A DNA stretch of 64,000 nucleotides from Phycomyces nitens (Eukaryota > Mucoromycota > Mucoromycetes > Mucorales > Phycomycetaceae). Below are positions 1 to 8,569 of the stretch, piece after piece (the stretch's first letter is position 1; every line of letters begins with the position of its first letter). Position numbers and translations under genes: made by a program. Under the pieces are notes generated by a model, which was given only the letters and a program-made list of their open reading frames with translations, searched no databases and was not told the DNA's origin. The stretch lies in NCBI GenBank assembly GCA_022702545.1, contig JAHRBC010000006.1, forward strand, positions 1,302,001-1,366,000, read 5' to 3'.

Positions 1-5
1 CGACC

Positions 6-3000
6 TTGGCTGAATTCTTTTTGAAGAGTTTACCATCGTCATGGTACAATCCCATCTTCAATAACCTGAGCACAGGCAAGGAAGACGTAAGCTTTGTCAA
101 GACGATTGACCAGGTCACCCAAGCCGCCAAAAGAGTTTCTGCCCCGCGTTACAACAAGGGAGACAAGAGGAAATTCTCGAGGGAATCAAACGACCTCTTC
201 TGCAGTGCTCACGGAGGCTACACCGCAGATCACGATGAGGAGAATTGCAGTCAGGCCCAGCAAGGCAAGAGAGTGAGAAGGGAGCTGGTCTACCACGATG
301 AGGCCAGGTCAAATGGCAACAAGCCAAGAAACCTGGGCTCGAAGAACCTTCCGTACCGAGCCACCTCCACAAACCAGAAACCACTAGTTTCTAACAAGAC
401 GGAGGACCGTAGATGCAAGTTCTGCAAAGGACCGTTCGCTCGGGGCCATACTTGCGAGGCATATTACGATGTGTTCCCAGAAAGAAGACCAGAAAACCTG
501 GCAGCCGGAAGAAACGTCGCCATCAACATGGTGGCGTCTTCTGATGGATTGAACAAGAGCAAGTGGGCTCCGTACAACAACAACCACCACAACAATAACA
601 ACAACAGCAACAACAACTGCAACAACAACCGCAACAACAACCGCAACAACAACAGCGGCGGCGGAGTTGTGTACCCTGGCAGGAGCCAAATTCAAGACGC
701 GATGAGCAATGCCATGAGCTCTGACCCCTTCGACAACGAAGATTGTAAGTTGGCTGAAATTAATGGAGAAACATATCCATCCAACAAATTGTTATTGACA
801 CCTATTGTCATAGAAGGAACCAAGCTCATGGCCATGTGCGATTCTGGTGCCGACACCACGTGTATTAACCAATACACATTTAATAAATATTTTGCGCACA
901 AACAAATCTTTCCAGTGCAGGGTGTGATAAAAAACTTTGCACATGAAAGTAGCAATTACCCTGAGAGATTAGGTCAGACAGAATTACTGTCAGTAGTATA
1001 TGGAGATGCTCCATTTCGCTGTACCCATCAATTTGAAGTCGTAAATTTCCCTAATCACATAGCAGCCCAAGCTGATATATTGTTGGGAACAGATATATTC
1101 GAAAAGTTGGATATCCGAATGACGGGAATTGCTTATCGTTACCCTAAAGAATTTGAAGAGAACTACTCAGAACCGCAAGATTTAAACTTTGATACAAATA
1201 ATTATTATAATCCTGAGAACAGCAATTATGGAACGGAATCGGAAAGACAACAATTTTTCCAAGATATTTCGGTGGCCATACAGAAGAACGAAGATATCAA
1301 ACCCGGTACATTCTGTAATGTACCTGCTTCAGAAGTACGTATTCCTATGAAGCAAGACGGAACAAATTGTTATATTAGACAATACCCCCTACCATATAAA
1401 TACATGCCCGAAATACAAAAGCAGCTTAACGAATGGCTACAGAGTGGCTTGGTAGTACCAGCAGAACCAAGTGCCCGATATAACTCTCCGTTGTTAGTAA
1501 TCCCTAAGAAAGGAGACGATGGTGCTTTAACAAAGCTGCGTATAGTACAGGACTTACGTCGGATAAATATCAACATATCAGATTCATACAAAGAGGACTA
1601 TGCAGTCAACTGCATTCAAGATATTTTCCGAAAAGTTGCCAAACCAGGGATGGTGTTCTCAAAGTTGGACTTAAAAAATGCTTACCACTCATTTAAAGTC
1701 AAAGAATCCGATCAAGAAGTACTTTCTTTTACCTTTGAGAACAAAACATACAAATGGCAAGCTTGCTGCTTTGGCTTAAAAACTATTACAAGTTTATTTT
1801 GCAGAGTTATCAAGATAATTCTTGGGGATACTGAAGGTGTCGAATCCTACGTTGATGACTGTATTTTATTCAGTACCCCTGCACAACATGCTCAACTCGT
1901 ACAAACCGTGATAAACAAGCTTACAGCTGCTAATCTAAAACTCAATGTACAAAAATGCAAATTTTTCCAAACTACAATCTTTACCTTGGGATTTGTCGTT
2001 GGCCCTGGTATTACCAAAATAGACTTTCGAAAACTATCGAATATTCAGGAATGGCCAATCTGTCGATCTGCAGAACAAGTCAGAAAACTCATGGGAACTA
2101 TCACATTTATGAGAGACTATATTCCATTGAGCTCCAAACTAACTGCACCTTTGGATCAATTACGCTATGAACCTAATGTCAAAGAAAAATGGAATAACAC
2201 ACATACAGAATGCCTAGAAGCCATTAAGCAAGTTCTATTATCAAGTGCGGTATTACATGCCCCAGATATGAGTAAGAAGTTTTACATGCAAACCGATGCC
2301 TCGCTTTATGGCGTATCTGCTATTCTGTACCAAAAGGCGGAGGATGGGCGCACTAAGCATATTGCATTTATATCCAAATCTTTGAACAAACATCAAAGGT
2401 TATGGTCGACCAACCGTCGCGAAATCTACGCTATTATATTTGGGCTGGAAAGGTTTAGACCTTTATTGCTAGGCAACCCAAACCTAGAAATACGAACGGA
2501 TCACTCAGCGCTAGTTTATTTATATTCTAGTAGCTATTTGTCCAGTAACCTCCAAAATTATGTCGATACTCTCAACAAATACGGGCGACTGAAAATCAGC
2601 TACGTCAAAGGAGTAGATAACACTCTACCCGATGCGCTGAGCCGGCTATACCCTCCGGTTGAAGAAGATGTGCAACAAAAGAAAGAGGAGGATCAAGTCA
2701 TCCGTAAAATGCTAAAATATATTATGATAAAACGACAGAACATCGAACCCGATGTTACATCTAACTATGAAGTAAAGAAAAGAGGATCACACTTCACCAA
2801 ACGTCAAATAGTACATAGCAAAGACAAAGACCTACATATCCTAGCCGTTAAACTCAACAATGAGCAATTCAAGGAAGCTACCTTAGATTATTTGATTCCA
2901 CCTCTAGCTGACAGAAAGTCATTGGTGGAAGAAGCTCACAAAATGGGACACTTTGGCATAGAAGGCGTAGTACAATCACTACTAAGTGATGGTATGTATT

Positions 3001-4355
3001 GGTCATCAATGTATAAAGAATGCAAGGAAATCATATCGAACTGTATACCTTGTGCGCAACATACCATTGTAAAAAGAGGGTACAACCCCAAGAAAAGCAT
3101 AGTGGCTTGGGATGTATTCGATCATATTGCAATGGATTTGGCAGGACCTTTTGCAGTTACCGAAAACCAAAACCTATACATATTGGTAGTGGTCAATGTA
3201 GCAACTAGATACATTATTGCCAGACCATTACCCAACAAACAAAGTGACACTGTAGCCAAAGTCTTAACAGGGATATTTGGAGATTATGGTATTGCAATCG
3301 TAGGACGATTCATTCAATCGGATAATGGTAGGGAATTCAGGAACAGCCTGATGCAATCTATTACCCAGATTCTGGGTATCAAACATAAATTTTTGACTGC
3401 CTACTACCCACAAGGAAATGGAATTGCTGAAACTAGCGTCAAAATGATAACAAATACCTTGCGCAAATTATGTGGACAAGACTTCAGAAACTGGGATGAC
3501 ATACTACCTACAGCACAATTATGCTGCAATTTGAAGATCCGTACCAGATCTGGTTCAAGCCCATTCTCACTCATGTTTGCGCGTAAGGTTAATAAACCTG
3601 GAGACTACTCTGCCAACAATCCACAGCCATCTACAACCAAAGAATGTCTTACTGAAGAAGAAATACTTCAGCGAGCAGAAAAAATGTCAACAATAGTATT
3701 TCCTGCAATTAAGAAACGTACAATGCAACTCATCGAAGAATATGACAAGAAATTTAACAAGAAACATTACCTTATCGATATACCTTTGGGACAAACAGTC
3801 ATGGTACGATTACCATCGAGAGATACAAAACTATCGCCACTATTCGAAGGTCCATTTGTAGTCGTTCGCAAAACGGAAAGTAACAACTATGTATTGCGCG
3901 ATGAAACAAATGAGCTATTACATCGTGACTATACACCATCAGAACTAAAAGTGGTGAACATTGATGAAACTGCTATCGAAGATGAATATGTCGAAGTAGA
4001 CGAAATACGAGACCATAAAGACGCAGGTCAATCTCGTCTATTTTTGGTCAAATGGAAAGGACTTGGAGAACGTGAAAATTCTTGGATTTCGGCTAGCGAA
4101 TTTCACTCACCGGAACCCATTCGCAAGTACTGGAAAAGACTGGAAGAACAAAAAAGCAAAGCAATGCTTGCTAAGGTCGCTACAGTCGTACAACCTGTTC
4201 GTAAAAGAGGGCGTCCAAGAAAAACCGATAGCGATGTACCAACTACCAATTCCAATGCTATAACAATCGGGACAAAACGCACACGGACAATGACTTTACC
4301 TACCACCGTCCAAAACCAACCTGTACGAAAGAGAGGACGACCTCGTAAACTCTAA
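6..4355 (+). CDS. Ty3/gypsy chromovirus Gag-Pol polyprotein (5' end outside window)
   Basis: Retrotransposon polyprotein that makes the capsid and copies and integrates the element. 1449 residues are open from the window edge. Seen in order: a Gag zinc-knuckle-like CKFCKGPFARGHTC near residue 137; an Asn-rich tract near 195-215; protease DSGADTT near 279; reverse transcriptase with YVDD near 615; RNase H (TDASLYG near 763); integrase HHCC zinc site near 977-1018; integrase catalytic D (MDLAGPF), D (SDNGREF) and E (GIAETSVK) near 1043-1142; a chromodomain (FLVKWKG) near 1327-1375; and two AT-hook-like KRGRPRK motifs near 1398 and at the C-terminus. Gag and Pol are one frame, unlike the element at the right end of the window. 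No internal stop is present, so it could be recent, but the 5' LTR is not visible. The true Gag start lies upstream. Confidence 0.96.
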   Translation: MAEFFLKSLPSSWYNPIFNNLSTGKEDVSFVKTIDQVTQAAKRVSAPRYNKGDKRKFSRESNDLFCSAHGGYTADHDEENCSQAQQGKRVRRELVYHDEARSNGNKPRNLGSKNLPYRATSTNQKPLVSNKTEDRRCKFCKGPFARGHTCEAYYDVFPERRPENLAAGRNVAINMVASSDGLNKSKWAPYNNNHHNNNNNSNNNCNNNRNNNRNNNSGGGVVYPGRSQIQDAMSNAMSSDPFDNEDCKLAEINGETYPSNKLLLTPIVIEGTKLMAMCDSGADTTCINQYTFNKYFAHKQIFPVQGVIKNFAHESSNYPERLGQTELLSVVYGDAPFRCTHQFEVVNFPNHIAAQADILLGTDIFEKLDIRMTGIAYRYPKEFEENYSEPQDLNFDTNNYYNPENSNYGTESERQQFFQDISVAIQKNEDIKPGTFCNVPASEVRIPMKQDGTNCYIRQYPLPYKYMPEIQKQLNEWLQSGLVVPAEPSARYNSPLLVIPKKGDDGALTKLRIVQDLRRININISDSYKEDYAVNCIQDIFRKVAKPGMVFSKLDLKNAYHSFKVKESDQEVLSFTFENKTYKWQACCFGLKTITSLFCRVIKIILGDTEGVESYVDDCILFSTPAQHAQLVQTVINKLTAANLKLNVQKCKFFQTTIFTLGFVVGPGITKIDFRKLSNIQEWPICRSAEQVRKLMGTITFMRDYIPLSSKLTAPLDQLRYEPNVKEKWNNTHTECLEAIKQVLLSSAVLHAPDMSKKFYMQTDASLYGVSAILYQKAEDGRTKHIAFISKSLNKHQRLWSTNRREIYAIIFGLERFRPLLLGNPNLEIRTDHSALVYLYSSSYLSSNLQNYVDTLNKYGRLKISYVKGVDNTLPDALSRLYPPVEEDVQQKKEEDQVIRKMLKYIMIKRQNIEPDVTSNYEVKKRGSHFTKRQIVHSKDKDLHILAVKLNNEQFKEATLDYLIPPLADRKSLVEEAHKMGHFGIEGVVQSLLSDGMYWSSMYKECKEIISNCIPCAQHTIVKRGYNPKKSIVAWDVFDHIAMDLAGPFAVTENQNLYILVVVNVATRYIIARPLPNKQSDTVAKVLTGIFGDYGIAIVGRFIQSDNGREFRNSLMQSITQILGIKHKFLTAYYPQGNGIAETSVKMITNTLRKLCGQDFRNWDDILPTAQLCCNLKIRTRSGSSPFSLMFARKVNKPGDYSANNPQPSTTKECLTEEEILQRAEKMSTIVFPAIKKRTMQLIEEYDKKFNKKHYLIDIPLGQTVMVRLPSRDTKLSPLFEGPFVVVRKTESNNYVLRDETNELLHRDYTPSELKVVNIDETAIEDEYVEVDEIRDHKDAGQSRLFLVKWKGLGERENSWISASEFHSPEPIRKYWKRLEEQKSKAMLAKVATVVQPVRKRGRPRKTDSDVPTTNSNAITIGTKRTRTMTLPTTVQNQPVRKRGRPRKL

Positions 4356-4464
4356 AACTTTTATTTTTCACATTTTTTTTTTTTTATCCAAGTCGGTTTT
4401 TTTTTGTTTTGTTTTGTTTTTTGGATTATTAGACTAACAAGTCGTTTCAATCATAATTGAACCT

Positions 4465-4476
4465 GGCTGGGGGGAG
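4465..4476 (+). other. Polypurine tract of the Ty3/gypsy element
   Basis: The purine run GGCTGGGGGGAG sits directly before the TG that opens the 3' LTR, the usual plus-strand priming site. The A/T-rich stretch 4356-4464 between the stop codon and this tract holds nothing else I can recognise. Confidence 0.75.
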
Positions 4477-4703
4477 TGTGGTAAAACCACCTTTAAATAC
4501 TATTACAAATTGGCTTAACAAAAACTAAGTAACAAAATCCACTCAAGTAGATTTAAGTTACACTAATATCTAAAAGCCCTATTAACACCCAGTCAAGTAT
4601 TTATACACAAATCCTACAACAGACAGAATTTTAGTTTCTCTTTTACTTTGAGAAATAAATATCAAGTAAAATTGACTTATCGTGTTTTAGTAATTTTGCT
4701 ACA
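4477..4703 (+). repeat. 3' LTR of the Ty3/gypsy element
   Basis: Begins TGTGGTAAAACC right after the polypurine tract and most plausibly ends TTGCTACA, giving imperfect inverted ends (TGTGG/CTACA). Contains TATTTATACA and AATAAA. The 5' partner LTR is outside the window, so the right boundary and target duplication cannot be confirmed. Confidence 0.65.
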
Positions 4704-4778
4704 TAAATTAATAAATAGAGATCTAATTTTTACTATTCTTCTTTACTTTTCTTTCTACAAGTTCATCTTTTTATAATT

Positions 4779-5965
4779 ATGTCAATCACTACTCAAGACC
4801 TTTCTTTCCCTTCACTGCCAACTACAAGATGGATCACAATGACTACAATTGATATTGAATCTACTAAGCAGTAAGTATAATTATATATTAAATATATTTT
4901 ATTAATTTAAAAAATTAATAGATATTTAATTGCTATAGGGGTATATTATCCAAGAAATCACCCAATTTTTACTTGTTCTGGTGGAAGCCCCATGGGATAT
5001 ATCTTTGAAAGAGATAGAGGATTCAGCTACAGATGCAGTGGTACAAACATCCAAGGACAACAGTGCTGCAGAAGAGAGAGAAAAACAGAAAGAATGGATT
5101 CTTTCTTTGCCAAGAGACATCTTCCTGTAAATCTGGTCCTGGAAGGCATGTTCTACTGGTTAAACAAGATCCCAAGAATGACAATCAGTAGCATGCTTGG
5201 GTGTTCTCCAGAAAGTACCAGAAATCTGATTTCTGGAATCCATCAGCTGATTCAAATGGATCTAATGAATGCAGACATTCAAATTGGTAAGTAATATAAT
5301 TATTTATTTATATATGATCTATATACTAATATAAAAAATAGGTGGATTAGACAGCAATGGTAATCCTATCATTGTTGAAATTGATGAAAGCAAGTTTGGC
5401 AAGAGAAAATATCACAGAGGCCACCGTGTTGAAGGTGTTTGGGTTCTTGGGGGATTGAGAGAACAGCAGACAGAAAGACATTTTTGGTGACAGTCCCCCA
5501 GAGAGATGCTGAAACTCTCCTTCAAATCATAAAGAAGTATGTCAGACCAGAAAGTATTATTTATACTGATTGCTGGGCTGCATATGGAGGACTGGAATCA
5601 GTGATTAACAGTAATTATACTCATAAAACTGTTAATCACAGTGTTGAGTATGTGACAAGTGATGGTGTTCATACCAATACAATTGAAGGTAAACTATTAA
5701 GATATAATAATGATATATATTTAATAATTATTTTATAGGTCTCTGGAATGGGATCAAGATGAATTGTTCTCCCAGATTGAGAACAAAGAAGATGATGCCT
5801 TGGTTACTCATGGAATTCATTTGGAGAAGAAAATATGAGGGCAAACTTTGGGAAGGTTTGCTTAAAACCTTAAAAGAAGTTTCTTTTGGAAATATAGAGT
5901 CTACTGCTATATTTACAGACTTTGAATTCATATATGATAATAATGAAGAATCTTCTGAAGATTAA
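4779..5965 (+). pseudogene. Merlin (IS1595-like) DDE transposase, four exons, one frameshift
   Basis: Cut-and-paste transposase of the Merlin superfamily. Exons inferred: 4779-4870, 4922-5286, 5342-5688, 5739-5965, with introns starting GTAAGT, GTAAGT and GTAAAC and ending TAG. The N-terminal part carries a YPRNHPIFTCSG segment and WRC-like FSYRCSG. The catalytic domain shows VEIDESKFGKRKYHRGHR, IIYTDCWAAYGG and HTNTIEGLWNGIK, which hold the family's D, D and E. Reading breaks at 5449-5453, where GVWVLGG must shift one base to reach GIERTADRK. A run of five G would need a sixth, so one base is missing (decay or sequencing error). No other lesion is evident. Terminal inverted repeats were not found. 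Introns rule out a bacterial contaminant. Confidence 0.85.
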
Positions 5966-6035
5966 AACAATTTTTTTTAAAAATATAAAAAATTATACTT
6001 TGTTCAACCTAAATTAAAAATAAATTATTAAAAAA

Positions 6036-6104
6036 GACTTTACCATGAATTGAACATGGGCCATTTGTTTGATAAGTAAAAAAATTACAACTGGACTATA
6101 GTTA
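6036..6104 (-). pseudogene. Degenerate tRNA-like sequence
   Basis: On the minus strand a perfect T-arm is visible (CCATG-TTCAATT-CATGG) with a B-box-like GTTCAATTC and a D-loop-like CCAGTTGTAA. The acceptor stem pairs only partly and the anticodon stem is poor, so this is a decayed tRNA or tRNA-derived repeat, not a working gene. The rest of 5966-6682 is A/T-rich; two CACGTG boxes at about 6505 and 6530 precede the Helitron gene. Confidence 0.3.
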
Positions 6105-6682
6105 TAATTTAGTAATTTTTAATTTTTTATATATATAAGCAGCACAAAATACAGTTTGTTAATTTAACTTTTTATTATAGTCTATTGATAGTTTTTCTGA
6201 CAAAATATTATATGCTTGTTATATATTGATATTGATCACAAAAAAATTTCAGAACAAATGATATAACTTTTATTAAAATAGGAGTAATATTCATAGAGAA
6301 AATACCAAAATAAAAATAAATTATATTATTGGATAGAAAATTAAAAACTAGTCACATTTGCATTAAAAATGTTATCTTGAATTTGAATATTCATTGATAT
6401 AACTAACAAATCGGTACTTAAATCTGGGTCCGAAAACCCCGGCAACCTTCATTCAACCTAGCTACGAATATCATATTATTAAAATAGAATGAGATTAGTC
6501 CGTCACGTGATAAACCCATCCTAACTCATCACGTGCTGTATAATATCTTATTCTTATCATCATCACCATAAAAAAAAGGTCACATAGTATAACACAACAC
6601 AACACAGGGAGAGATATATAATTTTTTTATCTGTTACTTACATTCTAAAACAAACGCAATCACTCGATAATACTTTTTTGAA

Positions 6683-8569
6683 ATGCCTCAAGCTACTTCT
6701 TCAATGCGCTCATGCAGATGTGGATCTACTAATCATCTGAGAACAACTCACCGTGATTGTCCCCTGAATACAATTTCTCCATATGTACAACCCCAAACTG
6801 TACCTTGCCCCAGTTGTGGCTCATTTGAACACAGACGCTCTAATCATCGTAATTGTCCAAACAATACCAGCAATACTTCAGTTAATGTTGTTAATCACGA
6901 ACAAAGTGAATCGAATACTACTCTTTCTAATATTCAAAATGTACCAAGATCGAGAAGAAATGCACGTCGTAATTGCCCAAGCTGTGGTTCAAACACTCAT
7001 TCCAGAGCAAGCCACCATGAATGTCCTTTCAATACTGAGCAAACAAGAAATACAACCAATGAGATTACTCCAACAATTTCACAGTATAGAGTCGCTCGCA
7101 TGATCCCTTTTAACCCTGAGAACATTATTGGACCAAACATTTCTTTAACTGAAGGAAACTTATATCGCAGACATGTTTTTCCACGTATGGAAAGCAGATG
7201 CCCCTTTTGCAATGCACACATGTGGGTGGATGAGCGCTTAAAATCAAGCAGTATCCAAAACCCGAGGTTCGGATTGTGTTGCTCCAATGGAAAGATAACA
7301 CTTCCATTACCTATTGCACCTCCACAAGAGCTTTTGGATTTTGTCACCAACCATGATGCAAGAAATGAGCAATGTGTGAATTTTCATACCAACATTAGAG
7401 CATTCAACAATGCATTTGCTTTTGTGTCTATAAAGGCTAATGTTGACGAGAATTTGGCCAGTGGAAGAAATGGCATATCAACATTTCGTGTAAATGGTAC
7501 AATGTACCATAATGTTGGAGCACTTCGAGCTCAAAATGGAACCTCAGCTGGATTTTCACAGATCTATTTCAGTGATACGAATGAGCAGCTTGCGAGACGG
7601 ACATCGCTTTTCTCTGGATTAAATCATTTGACTGTAGAGACAATCCAGTCCGTCATCCAGCATGTAAATCCATATGCTCAATCCTTGATGTCTGTCGCTG
7701 AGCAGTTTCGGAACCAGCCATTCGGTAGCCTGCAAGTAATAATAAGAGCAGCAAGAGATGCCGGACGTCGCTATGACATACAGAGCTCGCCTGAAGTAGC
7801 GGCGATGGTTATTGAAGAGAACGTTGATGGTAATGCATCTCCACATGATGTGTTAATAAGTGATCGTACAACTGGATTACGATCCATTAGCTCAATGCAT
7901 CCAGGATATATATCATTGCATTATGTCCTCATGTTCCCTTTTGGAGACGATGGATGGCACATGAATCTTGAATCTGTTCCCTCCAACCCTTCCATCACAA
8001 ACCTCAATAACCAACCAGTACGCATCACCATCCTTGAGCATTGTTGTTATTTTCTGATGATCCGTGATGGCAGCTACCTACATCACTATGGCAGATTATT
8101 TCAACAGTACATAGTTGACAATTATGTTCGCATAGAGACAAGCCGACTTTTGTACCTTCGACTCAATCAAGATGGTCTCAGAGCAGAGATGTACAAGGGC
8201 ATTGGTGATAATATAGAGGACCCTCGGCAAATCGGAAAAGCAGTAGTCTTGCCATCAACTTTTACCGGAGGACCTCGGTATATGAAGCAAATGCTTCAAG
8301 ATGGACTTGCCATCATAAGATCCCGTGGAGTACCGACACTCTTTGTTACATTCACCTGTAACCCTCAATGGCCGGAAATTACAAGAGAGCTCAATGGTCA
8401 AAAAGCCCAAGACAGACCGGATATTTGCGTCCGTGTTTTCAACTTGAAGATGAAGGAGATGATAAAGCATATACTTGATACAAAATGCTTTGGTGATGTA
8501 TCATCTTACATTGGCACAGTTGAGTTTCAGAAGAGAGGCCTTCCCCATGTCCACCTTCTTTTATTCTGA
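6683..8569 (+). CDS. Helitron Rep/helicase, N-terminal part (frameshifted)
   Basis: First 628 residues of the Helitron protein. The N-terminus holds three spaced zinc-knuckle-like repeats, CRCGSTNHLRTTHRDC, CPSCGSFEHRRSNHRNC and CPSCGSNTHSRASHHEC. The Helitron-like N region and the Rep HUH-type segment FQKRGLPHVHLLLF follow, with the metal-binding His pair HVH. The frame closes at TGA 8567-8569 inside what should be a continuous protein; the next ORF starts in the overlapping TGATG. One extra T in the short T-run at 8558-8562 would join the two halves. I read this as a one-base deletion (decay or sequencing error), not as two genes, because the break falls inside the Rep domain. Confidence 0.9.
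   Translation: MPQATSSMRSCRCGSTNHLRTTHRDCPLNTISPYVQPQTVPCPSCGSFEHRRSNHRNCPNNTSNTSVNVVNHEQSESNTTLSNIQNVPRSRRNARRNCPSCGSNTHSRASHHECPFNTEQTRNTTNEITPTISQYRVARMIPFNPENIIGPNISLTEGNLYRRHVFPRMESRCPFCNAHMWVDERLKSSSIQNPRFGLCCSNGKITLPLPIAPPQELLDFVTNHDARNEQCVNFHTNIRAFNNAFAFVSIKANVDENLASGRNGISTFRVNGTMYHNVGALRAQNGTSAGFSQIYFSDTNEQLARRTSLFSGLNHLTVETIQSVIQHVNPYAQSLMSVAEQFRNQPFGSLQVIIRAARDAGRRYDIQSSPEVAAMVIEENVDGNASPHDVLISDRTTGLRSISSMHPGYISLHYVLMFPFGDDGWHMNLESVPSNPSITNLNNQPVRITILEHCCYFLMIRDGSYLHHYGRLFQQYIVDNYVRIETSRLLYLRLNQDGLRAEMYKGIGDNIEDPRQIGKAVVLPSTFTGGPRYMKQMLQDGLAIIRSRGVPTLFVTFTCNPQWPEITRELNGQKAQDRPDICVRVFNLKMKEMIKHILDTKCFGDVSSYIGTVEFQKRGLPHVHLLLF

Noticed and set aside
4779..5965. Bacterial IS1595 insertion or contamination
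   Set aside because: Three fungal-type introns interrupt the gene, so it is a eukaryotic Merlin element.
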